The position numbers were made by a program, and so were the translations under genes. The notes below the pieces were generated by a model. The model had not been told where the DNA came from and made no database searches. It worked only from the letters and a program-made list of their open reading frames with translations. Below are positions 1 through 6,957 of a DNA stretch of 15,822 bases, piece by piece. This DNA is from an uncultured Eubacteriales bacterium (GTDB lineage Bacteria > Bacillota > Clostridia > Christensenellales > QALW01): NCBI GenBank assembly GCA_900552055.1, contig URYI01000035.1:1-15822 (forward strand). Direction: 5' to 3'. Each line of letters opens with the position of its first letter. Position 1 is the first letter of the stretch.

Positions 1-19
1 GTGTTATACTCTTACTCAT
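1..19 (-). CDS. possible start of a divergent gene, cut by the window edge
   Basis: Reading the minus strand, an ATG at 19-17 opens six codons (M-S-K-S-I-T) before the window ends. It is preceded by an AAAAAAGGAG ribosome-binding sequence (complement of 31-40) with an 11-base spacer, slightly long. A TATAGT hexamer on the minus strand (complement of 65-70) could be its -10, but no matching -35 is apparent. Only start signals are visible, so no product can be named. If real, the gene is divergent from lysA and shares its upstream region. It could equally be chance in an AT-rich spacer. Confidence 0.3.
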
Positions 20-21
20 AA

Positions 22-91
22 GGGACAGAACTCCTTTTTTGGGTTTGTTGTGTGTAGTAACTTAACTATACCCTATGAAGGCTCTGTCCTT
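22..91. repeat. inverted repeat in the lysA upstream region
   Basis: GGACAGA at 23-29 is matched by its exact complement TCTGTCC at 83-89, about 53 bases apart. A G-T pair and partial matches next to the arms can extend the stem. The right arm is followed on the + strand by T-rich sequence (95-101 and 107-113), so the pair could form a loose terminator-like hairpin. On the minus strand one arm lies between the putative ribosome site and start codon of the divergent gene. The role is not determined by sequence alone. Confidence 0.35.
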
Positions 92-165
92 CTGCTTTTT
101 TATCCGCTTTTTTGATCTCTACTGTCCAAGATGTATTGTAGCTCTACAATGGAGAGTGCCCCAAG

Positions 166-188
166 CGGTGTTATTTAAATTGACACCG
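166..188. promoter_or_regulatory. operator-like dyad overlapping the lysA -35
   Basis: CGGTGTTA at 166-173 and TGACACCG at 181-188 form an inverted repeat with one mismatch in eight positions and a seven-base AT-rich centre. The right arm contains most of the -35 hexamer of the lysA promoter, a position where a bound repressor would block RNA polymerase. The regulator is unknown. The same dyad could instead be read as an RNA hairpin from an upstream transcript, but it is followed by only four T residues. Confidence 0.4.
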
Positions 189-209
189 GGCTTTTACATA
201 TGGTATATT
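180..209 (+). promoter_or_regulatory. sigma-A promoter of lysA
   Basis: The -35 is a perfect TTGACA at 180-185. After 18 bases comes a -10 TATATT at 204-209, preceded by TG at 201-202, which makes an extended -10 (TGnTATATT). Transcription would start near 216, leaving an untranslated leader of only about 18 bases before the lysA ATG, too short for a riboswitch or T-box. Confidence 0.65.
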
Positions 210-233
210 ATTTAATAAACAAAAAAGGACATT

Positions 234-1559
234 ATGATAATGGAATTAAAGGACAGGATAGAAGTAAAAGACGGCCGTTTGGCAGTTTCAGGCTGCGACT
301 GTGTTGAATTGGCTAGGGAATACGGAACTCCCCTTTATGTGATGGATGAAAGCCGCATAAGAGCCAACTGCCGTTCATTAGTCAGTGCGATGAATAAATA
401 CGCGCCCGGCGGCCGGGTGATGTATGCCTCCAAAGCGTTTATGAACAAGGCCATGTGCGTTATTGCGGCCAGCGAGGGGATGGGGCTGGACGTGGTTTCG
501 GGCGGCGAACTGTATACGGCTCTTGAAGCGGGCATTTCGGGTTCGCTTATAGAAATGCACGGAAACAACAAGACCTATGAAGAAATTAAAATGGCCATTC
601 GCGCTAAGGTCAGCCGCATAATAATAGACGGCTTTGACGAGATAGAGCGCATAGAAAGCGCGGCGCGGGAACTGGGCGCCAAGGGAGTGCCTGTGCTTAT
701 CCGTATACGTCCGGGCATAGAGGCGCATACCCATCAGGCTGTGCAGACTGCCAATCTGGACTGCAAATTCGGCTTCAATATGGCGTCGGGCGAGGCTATG
801 AAGGCTGCCCGGATGCTTATGGCAAACGAGTATTTCGATTTTAAAGGCATTCACTGCCATATCGGTTCGCAAATATTTGAAATACCGCCTTTTGAGGTGC
901 TGATAGGGCATTTTATGGGTTTCGCCACGCAGCTTAGGGACGAGACGGGCTTTATAATAGACGATTTTAACTGCGGAGGCGGTTTTGGGGTAAGGTATAC
1001 TTCGGCTGACGACCCTAAAGAGCCTGCGCTGTATATTCAGCATATTGCAAAGGTTTTAAAAGAGATATGCGCCCGGCACTCATATCCGGTTCCGCATATT
1101 ACCGTTGAGCCGGGCCGCAGCATAGTGGGCGAAGCGGGCTATACGCTTTATACCGTGGGCGGCGTTAAGGAAATACCCGGCATTAGGACGTACGTTTCAG
1201 TTGACGGCGGTATGTTTGACAATCCGAGAAACGCGCTTTACGGCTCTGAATATACTGTTGTAAGCGCTCAGCGGCCGGATTCGCCCCATACGCGGGAAGT
1301 GACCATAGCGGGCAAGTGCTGCGAATCGGGCGACCTTATAACCGAGCACGCTTTTCTGCCGCAGGATATAAGCAGCGGAGAAATTATTGCTGTTTTAACT
1401 ACCGGAGCATATAATTATTCTATGGCCAGCAATTACAACCGCAATACCGTACCTGCCGTTGTTCTGGCAAATAACGGTCGCGCCAGCGTTATAGTTAAGC
1501 GGGAGAGCTATGAGGATTTAGTTGCGCGGGATGTGGTTCCTGAGTATCTTATTAAATAA
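234..1559 (+). CDS. lysA: diaminopimelate decarboxylase
   Basis: This is a PLP-dependent fold-III (alanine racemase-like) decarboxylase that converts meso-diaminopimelate to L-lysine and CO2 in the cytoplasm, the last step of lysine synthesis. Visible family motifs are YASKAF with the PLP lysine at about residue 67, HCHIGSQ at 207-213, a glycine-rich CGGGFG at 247-252, EPGRSIVGEAG at 292-302 for phosphate binding, and CESGD at 363-367, which supplies the catalytic cysteine from the partner subunit of the dimer. The length of 441 residues is normal. An AAAGGA ribosome site at 224-229 serves the ATG at 234, or an in-frame ATG at 240 with better spacing. The strong promoter just upstream suggests lysA heads a transcript including the M50 protease and scpAB. 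LysA is very well supported; ornithine/arginine decarboxylase relatives are less likely given the CESGD and HIGSQ context. Confidence 0.95.
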   Translation: MIMELKDRIEVKDGRLAVSGCDCVELAREYGTPLYVMDESRIRANCRSLVSAMNKYAPGGRVMYASKAFMNKAMCVIAASEGMGLDVVSGGELYTALEAGISGSLIEMHGNNKTYEEIKMAIRAKVSRIIIDGFDEIERIESAARELGAKGVPVLIRIRPGIEAHTHQAVQTANLDCKFGFNMASGEAMKAARMLMANEYFDFKGIHCHIGSQIFEIPPFEVLIGHFMGFATQLRDETGFIIDDFNCGGGFGVRYTSADDPKEPALYIQHIAKVLKEICARHSYPVPHITVEPGRSIVGEAGYTLYTVGGVKEIPGIRTYVSVDGGMFDNPRNALYGSEYTVVSAQRPDSPHTREVTIAGKCCESGDLITEHAFLPQDISSGEIIAVLTTGAYNYSMASNYNRNTVPAVVLANNGRASVIVKRESYEDLVARDVVPEYLIK

Positions 1560-1571
1560 ACGGAGGTCATC

Positions 1572-2255
1572 ATGATTTTCAATTTAATAAGGAACGGCTT
1601 TTCTCTGGAAGATTTGCTTTCCTTTCTTATAATGATACCCCTTTTGATGTTTTCCCTTTCAATACATGAGTATGCGCACGCCTTTGCGGCACATAAGCAG
1701 GGAGACGATTATGCGCGCATGATGGGCAGAATGACCATTAATCCCTTAAAGCATCTTGACCCCTGGGGCTTTTTAATGCTGCTTTTGCTGGGATTCGGGT
1801 GGGCCAAGCCCGTGCCTATAGTGCCGGCCAATTTTAAAAACGGCCGCCGAAGCATGATAATAGTTTCAATAGCGGGCGTACTGGCTAATATTATCCTGGC
1901 TTTCATAGTTGTAAATCTATGGTGCTTTCTTAATTATACATGCGGACTTTATATATTTGCAGATCCGGCCATTTGGGCGCAGGTGCTTACGGAGATTTTC
2001 AGTTATTTAATAATTGTCAATATCACCCTGTGCGTATTTAATATCATTCCGCTTCCTCCGCTGGACGGATATAAGGTAGTAAGGGAATTTTTCTATAGCT
2101 TTAATACCCGAAACATATTTGCTTTTCTGGACAGGCATGGAACTATAATCCTGATGATGCTGATAATCTTTGGCGGAACGTCGGGCTTTATTGAGATGGT
2201 AAGCGGATATATTCTGAGTGCCTTTGACTGGATTTGCGGGCTGATATATTTGTAA
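1572..2255 (+). CDS. M50 family (site-2-type) membrane zinc metalloprotease
   Basis: This is a small polytopic membrane protein of the short, PDZ-less M50B type found beside scpAB in many Firmicutes. The zinc site HEYAH (H32, E33, H36) lies in the first strongly hydrophobic helix. The third ligand is in NIIPLPPLDGYK, with D165 in the conserved LDG motif. About five to six hydrophobic segments are visible over 227 residues, matching the YwhC-like group. Start choice is clear: CGGAGG at 1560-1565 precedes the ATG by six bases. It lies 12 bases after lysA and 3 bases before scpA, so it is probably cotranscribed. The substrate of this group is generally unknown; intramembrane cleavage of a signalling or cell-envelope protein is inferred from the family, not shown here. 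Confidence 0.88.
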   Translation: MIFNLIRNGFSLEDLLSFLIMIPLLMFSLSIHEYAHAFAAHKQGDDYARMMGRMTINPLKHLDPWGFLMLLLLGFGWAKPVPIVPANFKNGRRSMIIVSIAGVLANIILAFIVVNLWCFLNYTCGLYIFADPAIWAQVLTEIFSYLIIVNITLCVFNIIPLPPLDGYKVVREFFYSFNTRNIFAFLDRHGTIILMMLIIFGGTSGFIEMVSGYILSAFDWICGLIYL

Positions 2256-2258
2256 TTT

Positions 2259-2990
2259 ATGGAATTTAAGCTAAAGCAGTTTGAAGGGCCGCTGGATTTG
2301 CTGCTGCATCTCATAAATAAATCCAAAATTGCGGTGGAGGATATTTTTGTTTCGGATATAACCGAGCAGTATCTGGAATATATGGATGCGCTTTCAGAGC
2401 CGGATATGGATTCGGCAAGCGAATTTCTTGCAATGGCCGCGCTGCTTTTGGAGATAAAATCCCGTTCCCTGCTGCCTAAGCCCCCAGCGCCTGCGGAGGA
2501 TGAAGAGGATCCTCAGCAGCTGCTTATCAGAAGGCTTAAAGAGTATAAGCAGATTAAGGAGAACAGCCAAAAGCTCAGGGAGAACGAGCAAAAGCTGGAG
2601 GGGCGTTATTATAAGCTGCCTCAGGAACTGAATTTTGACAAGCGCTTTGAGCTTTCGGAAGTGTCCCTGGAGGCGCTTATGGAAGCTTTCAGGGAGGTGC
2701 TCTCCCGCGTAGAGCAAAAGCGCGCTCCCGCCGCCGTGCGCGAGATAAGAAGGGATATGTTTTCCGTGCGCGAAAAAATGACCTATCTTAAGCGCAGGCT
2801 GAATGATAAAAAACGCATTAGCTTTTATTCGCTTTTTGAGACGGATAGCTCCCGCCAGGAGGTAATTGCAACCTTCCTGGCTCTTTTAGAGCTATGCAAG
2901 CAGAGGTTTTTGCTTATCAGGCAGGACAGTCTGTTTGCGGATATTTCTATAAAGCTTGCAGAGACAAGCCAGGGGGTGGAAGAGGAATGA
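2259..2990 (+). CDS. scpA: segregation and condensation protein A
   Basis: ScpA is the kleisin subunit that bridges the SMC dimer and recruits ScpB, forming the bacterial condensin needed for chromosome compaction and segregation. The N-terminus carries the diagnostic FEGPLDLLLHLI block at residues 8-19, followed by the SMC-neck-binding helical region (EFLAMAALLLEIKSRSLLP, about 57-75). A charged acidic/Gln-rich linker follows, and the C-terminal winged-helix part (EVIATFLALLELCKQ, about 201-215) contacts the SMC head. The 243 residues are the usual length. No clear ribosome site precedes the ATG, and only three bases separate it from the protease stop, so translation is probably coupled. The last base of the stop is shared in an ATGA overlap with scpB. 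Confidence 0.95.
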   Translation: MEFKLKQFEGPLDLLLHLINKSKIAVEDIFVSDITEQYLEYMDALSEPDMDSASEFLAMAALLLEIKSRSLLPKPPAPAEDEEDPQQLLIRRLKEYKQIKENSQKLRENEQKLEGRYYKLPQELNFDKRFELSEVSLEALMEAFREVLSRVEQKRAPAAVREIRRDMFSVREKMTYLKRRLNDKKRISFYSLFETDSSRQEVIATFLALLELCKQRFLLIRQDSLFADISIKLAETSQGVEEE

Positions 2991-3532
2991 ATCAGGAGGA
3001 ACTGGCAGGCGCGCTGGAAGCGGCGCTGTTTATTGTGGGCGAACCCCTTGATGTCAGCAGGATATGCACGGCGTTTAAAATAACCCAGATTGAATTGGCT
3101 ATGGCGGTGGATGCCCTTCAGGAAAAATATGGTGAAAACAGCGGGATAAAGGTGCTTTATTTTGGCGGCAGCGTTCAGATGTGCACTAATGAAAAATATA
3201 AGGCCCAGCTTGAGGATTTATTGAATCCTGTCCAAAAGAAATCCCTTTCCCAGGCCAGCTTGGAGGTATTATCCATAATAGCCTATAAGCAGCCCATAAC
3301 ACGCGCCGAGATAGAGGAAATTCGGGGGGTCAAATGCGACTATTCGGTCATGTGGCTGCTCCAGAAGGGTTTAATCCAGGAAATGGGGCGTAAGGAAACC
3401 CTGGGCCGTCCCATGCTTTTTGGAACAACCGATTTATTTCTGCGTCATTTCGGGCTTTCCTCTTTAAATGACCTGCCCAGGAACCAAGAAGAATTAAGCG
3501 CGCTTGAGCCTGAAGAAGAGGAAGAATCTTAA
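2987..3532 (+). CDS. scpB: segregation and condensation protein B
   Basis: ScpB is a dimeric protein of two winged-helix domains that binds the central part of the ScpA kleisin in the SMC-ScpAB complex. The family core SLEVLSIIAYKQPITRAEIE (about residues 91-110) and the EIRGVKCDYSVMWLLQKGLI stretch after it are plain, as is the GRPMLFGTT motif near 146-154. The chosen start is the ATG at 2987, which overlaps the scpA stop as ATGA and has GGGGGTGG at 2972-2979 upstream. The frame is open further upstream inside scpA, but that extension is not conserved and would overlap by about 90 bases. The protein is 181 residues, ending in an acidic Glu-rich tail typical of the family. Confidence 0.95.
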   Translation: MNQEELAGALEAALFIVGEPLDVSRICTAFKITQIELAMAVDALQEKYGENSGIKVLYFGGSVQMCTNEKYKAQLEDLLNPVQKKSLSQASLEVLSIIAYKQPITRAEIEEIRGVKCDYSVMWLLQKGLIQEMGRKETLGRPMLFGTTDLFLRHFGLSSLNDLPRNQEELSALEPEEEEES

Positions 3533-3562
3533 TTGACGGGAAAAATAACAGCTTAGTATTTT
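3533..3562 (+). promoter_or_regulatory. candidate sigma-A promoter for the MBL-fold gene
   Basis: TTGACG at 3533-3538 begins immediately after the scpB stop, and TATTTT at 3557-3562 follows after 18 bases. These match the consensus at five and four of six positions. It would start transcription about 20 bases before the ribosome site of the next gene. No terminator separates the two genes, so read-through from the lysA transcript is also possible. Confidence 0.4.
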
Positions 3563-3585
3563 TAGTTGTATGGAGGAAAATTAAA

Positions 3586-4410
3586 ATGAAAGTACAGATT
3601 TTAGGCACGGCTGCGGCCGAGGGCTTTCCGGCGCTTTTTTGTAATTGCGATGCATGCAAAAGAGCTTTTGAAAAGGGAGGCAGGAACTTGCGCACCCGTT
3701 CGGGCGTCATTGTGGACGACCACTGCATGATTGATTATTCGTGCGATACATTGATGCATATGTATCAAAACCATTTGGATTTGGCCAAAATTGATACGCT
3801 GCTTTTATCTCACTCACACGAGGACCATTTTTATGTGGATGATTTTTTCTGCCGTACATTCGGTTATACTGGCACTTACGACCAGATGGCGCACTTAACT
3901 GTGGCGGGCAACGAGGCCTGCGGGAAAAAGCTGAGCAGCGTGGATAATTATGTGCAGAAGGGCAAAATGAATTTTGAAGTTTTGCATGCCGGGGACGTTA
4001 AATTATATAACGGCATAAAGGTAACGGCCTGTCCGGCGCGGCACGATCCCGGCCAGGAATGCCTGGTATTTATTCTGGAAAAGGACGGCAAGACCTTTTT
4101 TTACGGACATGATTCGGGCTATTATCTGGAGGAAACCTGGGAGATGCTTAAGGGCAGGCATTTGGACCTTGCTTTGCTGGAATGCACCTGCGGCGTGCGC
4201 GAAGCGGGCATGACGGGCGGGCATCAGGGCTTCCCTGATAATATTAAGGTGCGCGAGCGCATGTTAAGGGAGAATATCGCTGACGGCAGCACCATATTCT
4301 GTCTGAGCCATTTTTCGCATAACGGCGGCATGGATTATGACGATGCCGTAGCTGCGGCTGTGCCTAAGGGCTTTATAGTAGCCTATGACGGCATAGTGCT
4401 GGAAATATAA
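3586..4410 (+). CDS. MBL-fold metal-dependent hydrolase, PhnP-like
   Basis: This is a cytoplasmic metallo-beta-lactamase-fold protein of 274 residues. The metal motif HSHEDH is at 76-81, with further likely ligands H153 (ARHDPG), D176 (YGHDSG) and H242 or H245 (LSHFSH). Near the N-terminus, GTAAAEGFPALFCNCDAC resembles the GTGxxxGxP...CxCxxC start of PhnP-type phosphodiesterases, where cysteines form a structural zinc site; here they are C19, C21 and C24. PhnP hydrolyses cyclic ribose phosphates in phosphonate breakdown, but no other phn gene is present, so the substrate is open. Start is firm: GGAGG at 3572-3576 precedes the ATG. It is flanked by its own candidate promoter and by two downstream hairpins, suggesting a monocistronic unit. 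A general phosphodiesterase or nuclease-like role is inferred from the family only. Confidence 0.8.
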   Translation: MKVQILGTAAAEGFPALFCNCDACKRAFEKGGRNLRTRSGVIVDDHCMIDYSCDTLMHMYQNHLDLAKIDTLLLSHSHEDHFYVDDFFCRTFGYTGTYDQMAHLTVAGNEACGKKLSSVDNYVQKGKMNFEVLHAGDVKLYNGIKVTACPARHDPGQECLVFILEKDGKTFFYGHDSGYYLEETWEMLKGRHLDLALLECTCGVREAGMTGGHQGFPDNIKVRERMLRENIADGSTIFCLSHFSHNGGMDYDDAVAAAVPKGFIVAYDGIVLEI

Positions 4411-4425
4411 TTTTTTGTTGTGTAT

Positions 4426-4474
4426 AGCGCTGGTGTACAAGGAAAGTGAGTATTATCCCTTGTTTATCAGCGCT
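4426..4474. repeat. long imperfect stem-loop after the MBL-fold gene
   Basis: AGCGCTGGTGTACAAGG at 4426-4442 pairs with CCTTGTTTATCAGCGCT at 4458-4474 over 17 positions. There are two G-T pairs and one T-T mismatch, and a 15-base loop. It starts 15 bases after the stop codon. No T run follows it, so it is not a textbook intrinsic terminator and may protect the 3' end or be a mobile palindrome remnant. Confidence 0.6.
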
Positions 4475-4485
4475 GTGTTTGCTGG

Positions 4486-4513
4486 GGCGAAGCGAGCGGC
4501 TTTGCCTCTTTTT
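4486..4513 (+). terminator. rho-independent terminator after the MBL-fold gene
   Basis: GGCGAAG at 4486-4492 pairs with CTTTGCC at 4500-4506 (one G-T pair) around a seven-base loop, followed by TCTTTTT at 4507-4513. The position between two unrelated genes fits transcription termination. The core AAGCGAGCGGCTTT (4490-4503) recurs exactly at 6979-6992. Confidence 0.65.
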
Positions 4514-4659
4514 ATTATGGAGGTTTAGATAAGTGAGATATATTTGTTAATATTGCTGAATTGCGGGAATTAAAAAATTTTAGTAGCTATTTTATGGTTT
4601 GCGCGTTATACTTATTCGGGAAAACTAAAGTACGGCGGCAAAATATTGGGGGCGTTAAT

Positions 4660-5832
4660 TTGATTCATTTGCTTTTGGCTATAATATATCTTGCTTTTGT
4701 AAGCCTGGGACTGCCCGACGCGCTTCTGGGAGCTGCATGGCCCAGCATGTACCCGCAGTTCGGCGTGCCTGTCTCTTATGCGGGTATCATATCTATGATT
4801 ATCGCTTTAGGAACAATTATTTCCAGCCTGATGAGCGATAGGCTGACCCGCAGGCTGGGCGCGGGACGGGTAACGGTTATCAGTGTTGCCGTAACTGCTT
4901 TTGCGCTGATGGGATTTTCTTTTTCAAAGTCATTTTGGCTGCTCTGCATTTTGGCTGTTCCGTATGGATTAGGGGCGGGCAGCGTTGACGCCGCTCTGAA
5001 TAATTATGTGGCTCTGCATTATAAGAGCAGGCATATGAGCTGGCTGCACTGCATGTGGGGAATAGGCGCGACCCTTGGACCGTACATTATGGGCTATGCG
5101 CTCTCAGGCGGCCGCGGCTGGGAAGCGGGATACCGTTATATAGGGTTTATTCAGATTGCGCTGACGGCCGTTCTGCTTCTGAGCCTGCCGCTTTGGAAGG
5201 GAAGAGCCGTCGGACAAAAGGAAGGGGAGAAAATCCAAGGCAAGGCGCTCAGTTTAAGGGAGGTTGTTAAAATTCCCGGCGTCAGGGAAGTGATGATTTG
5301 TTTTTTCTGCTACTGCGCCCTGGAACAGACGGCCAGCTTATGGGCAAGCAGTTATTTGACGCTTTATAAGGGAGTGCCTGCCGAAACGGCGGCCAGCCTG
5401 ACTGGCATATTTTTTATAGGTATGACAATTGGCCGCGCGGTATGCGGATTTATCACTATGAAGCTTGACGATGCGAAAATGATTCGGATGGGGCAGGTAT
5501 TAATTGCCGCGGGCGCTGCCGCAATGCTTTTGCCAGCCGCGCCCGTTGTGTCAGTTATCGGCCTGGCTGTTATAGGCTTGGGCTGCGCTCCCATATATCC
5601 ATGTATTATACATTCAACGCCCGGTCATTTCGGTCCGGACAAGTCCCAGGCGATAATAGGAGTCCAAATGGCCAGCGCTTATGTGGGTTCCTGCATTATG
5701 CCGTTTGTATTCGGTCTTATTGCTAATAATATTAATGTGGCGCTGCTGCCTGTTTATTTGCTGATTATTTTAGCGTTGATGATAGTTATGCATGAGCTGT
5801 TAAATAAGAAGGCGCCCGTTAATGACGTGTAG
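4660..5832 (+). CDS. major facilitator superfamily permease
   Basis: This is a 12-helix inner-membrane transporter of about 390 residues, with hydrophobic segments spaced along its whole length. The opening LLLAIIYLAFVSLGLPDALLG and the loop SDRLTRRLGAGRV between helices 2 and 3 are typical of MFS proteins related to the fucose/sugar permease group. The second half repeats the pattern (GMTIGRAVCGFITMKLDDAK). The start is inferred as the TTG at 4660, which has GGGGG at 4648-4652 upstream and places the first helix at the N-terminus. The frame is also open back to a TTG at 4561, but that adds a 33-residue basic leader unlike the family. The substrate cannot be read from sequence. It follows a terminator, so it has its own promoter or is a separate unit; none is clear. 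Confidence 0.82.
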   Translation: MIHLLLAIIYLAFVSLGLPDALLGAAWPSMYPQFGVPVSYAGIISMIIALGTIISSLMSDRLTRRLGAGRVTVISVAVTAFALMGFSFSKSFWLLCILAVPYGLGAGSVDAALNNYVALHYKSRHMSWLHCMWGIGATLGPYIMGYALSGGRGWEAGYRYIGFIQIALTAVLLLSLPLWKGRAVGQKEGEKIQGKALSLREVVKIPGVREVMICFFCYCALEQTASLWASSYLTLYKGVPAETAASLTGIFFIGMTIGRAVCGFITMKLDDAKMIRMGQVLIAAGAAAMLLPAAPVVSVIGLAVIGLGCAPIYPCIIHSTPGHFGPDKSQAIIGVQMASAYVGSCIMPFVFGLIANNINVALLPVYLLIILALMIVMHELLNKKAPVNDV

Positions 5833-5946
5833 GAAAAGTTCCAAAGTCCTTTACGGGCGGCGGCGCTCAGCGGCAATATATATTTTTATCAAAAAGCAAG
5901 TTTAAAAACCGGGATTTGGCGCACAATTTAATCTGAGGTGAAGGGC

Positions 5947-6444
5947 TTGCTTTATGTTATCCTGGCATTAGGCGTGCTGCTTGTTGGGGCGGCGCTTACC
6001 TGGCGATTGAGACTGCGCCTGCTTATAATGAATACCGACTGCATTATAGAGGGGGATATAATGCTTTTTGGGCTGCCCGCATTAAAGCGCGCGCTTCATT
6101 TTGCATTTGCAGAGCACAAATTAAATCTTTATATTTTTGGTATCCGTGTAAAGAAAAAGAAGAAAAAGAAAAAGCCTTCAAAAATAAAGGCGGGGACAGT
6201 GCTTTCAGGCATTGTTCTTAAAAAATTGCAGCTTGCAATTAAGGCGGGAGCGGGCAGAGCGGATAAAACGGCGCTGTTATCGGGCGCTGTTTATTCAGCG
6301 CTGTCTTTTGCCGTATCCAAAATTAAAAATAATTCCTGGGTTGCTGTGGAGCCGGATTTTAATAACAGCGTTTTTTTACTTGATGGAGAATGTATAATTA
6401 AGGTTAAAGTGTTACATATTATTTGTAAGTTATTATTTAAGTGA
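5947..6444 (+). CDS. DUF2953 membrane-anchored protein (YtfI-like)
   Basis: This is a small protein of about 165 residues with one N-terminal membrane helix (LLYVILALGVLLVGAALTW) and a soluble remainder. DUF2953 proteins are found directly upstream of the GerW/YtfJ spore gene in many endospore-forming Firmicutes, and that is the arrangement here. A run of eight lysines (about residues 69-76) follows the IYIFG-like strand; such a charged linker is common in the family. Starts: the TTG at 5947 has GAGGTG (5935-5940) at good spacing, while the upstream GTG at 5938 lies inside that ribosome site. The gene ends 10 bases before gerW, so they are cotranscribed. Biochemical function is unknown; identification rests on neighbourhood plus overall architecture. 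Confidence 0.7.
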   Translation: MLYVILALGVLLVGAALTWRLRLRLLIMNTDCIIEGDIMLFGLPALKRALHFAFAEHKLNLYIFGIRVKKKKKKKKPSKIKAGTVLSGIVLKKLQLAIKAGAGRADKTALLSGAVYSALSFAVSKIKNNSWVAVEPDFNNSVFLLDGECIIKVKVLHIICKLLFK

Positions 6445-6454
6445 GGAGAGGCTT

Positions 6455-6895
6455 ATGGAAAAACATCCAATAGAAAACATAATGTCGTCCACTCTTGAAA
6501 ATCTTCAGAGCATGATTGACGTCAATACCGTAGTAGGTTCACCTATTTTTTCTGATTCAGGCGCGGTAATTATTCCCGTTTCCCAGGTGGGCTTTGGGTT
6601 TGTTGCAGGCGGAGGTGAATATGGGGAGGTGGAAAAAACCTCAGGCGCCAACGACCAGGACGGAGCGCGCTTTCCCTTTGCCGGAGGCGCAGGCGCGGGT
6701 ATATCTGTCAAGCCGACCGGATTCCTTGTATTACTGGATAATATGATTAAATTCCTGCCCATACAGCAGAACGAAACCATAGACAAGCTGCTGGATGCGT
6801 TCCCCGGTCTTATACGCGAAATAAGGGATGCTTTTGAAAATTGCGGCGAAAAACAGGAAAACTATACGTATGTTTTGCATAAGGACGAAGAATAA
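6455..6895 (+). CDS. ytfJ: GerW family spore protein YtfJ
   Basis: This is a 146-residue soluble protein of the GerW (YtfJ) family, which in Bacillus is made in the forespore and needed for normal spore germination. Family features are HPIENIMSSTLENLQSMIDVNTVVGSPI at the start, the central IIPVSQVGFGFVAGGGEYG block (about residues 40-58), the glycine-rich FPFAGGAGAGISVKPTGFLV (about 73-92) and the closing IDKLLDAFPGL segment. The start is clear: GAGGAG just before the ATG at 6455. It follows the DUF2953 gene closely and ends at a terminator, so the two form one short operon. Its presence implies a sporulating lineage, although GerW-like genes persist in some non-spore formers. Confidence 0.92.
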   Translation: MEKHPIENIMSSTLENLQSMIDVNTVVGSPIFSDSGAVIIPVSQVGFGFVAGGGEYGEVEKTSGANDQDGARFPFAGGAGAGISVKPTGFLVLLDNMIKFLPIQQNETIDKLLDAFPGLIREIRDAFENCGEKQENYTYVLHKDEE

Positions 6896-6916
6896 TAAAC
6901 ATAAGGCTGAGGACTG

Positions 6917-6950
6917 ACCGGGAGCGCCTTTGCCCCCGGTTATTTTAATT
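6917..6950 (+). terminator. rho-independent terminator of the DUF2953-ytfJ operon
   Basis: ACCGGG at 6917-6922 pairs with CCCGGT at 6935-6940, followed by TATTTTAATT. It lies 21 bases after the ytfJ stop, as expected for the end of that operon. The T tract is interrupted, so efficiency is uncertain. Confidence 0.6.
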
Positions 6951-6957
6951 TGAAGCT

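Noticed and set aside
100..200. Possible lysine, glycine or T-box leader upstream of lysA (GGAGAGTGCC and an adjacent hairpin)
   Set aside because: The conserved cores of these RNAs (for example the T-box AGGGTGGNACCGCG or the L-box GCCGAAG junctions) are not present, and a good promoter places transcription start downstream of this stretch.
378..1043. 221-residue open frame on the minus strand opposite lysA
   Set aside because: It lies wholly inside a well-supported lysA, has no ribosome site or recognisable motif, and its composition is that of an antisense shadow.
2894..2986. Upstream start extending ScpB into scpA
   Set aside because: The extension would overlap scpA by about 90 bases; the ATG at 2987 overlapping the scpA stop gives the normal ScpB N-terminus.
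5833..5946. Search for a forespore-type promoter before the DUF2953-ytfJ pair
   Set aside because: No convincing sigma-F/G or sigma-A hexamers at proper spacing were found.
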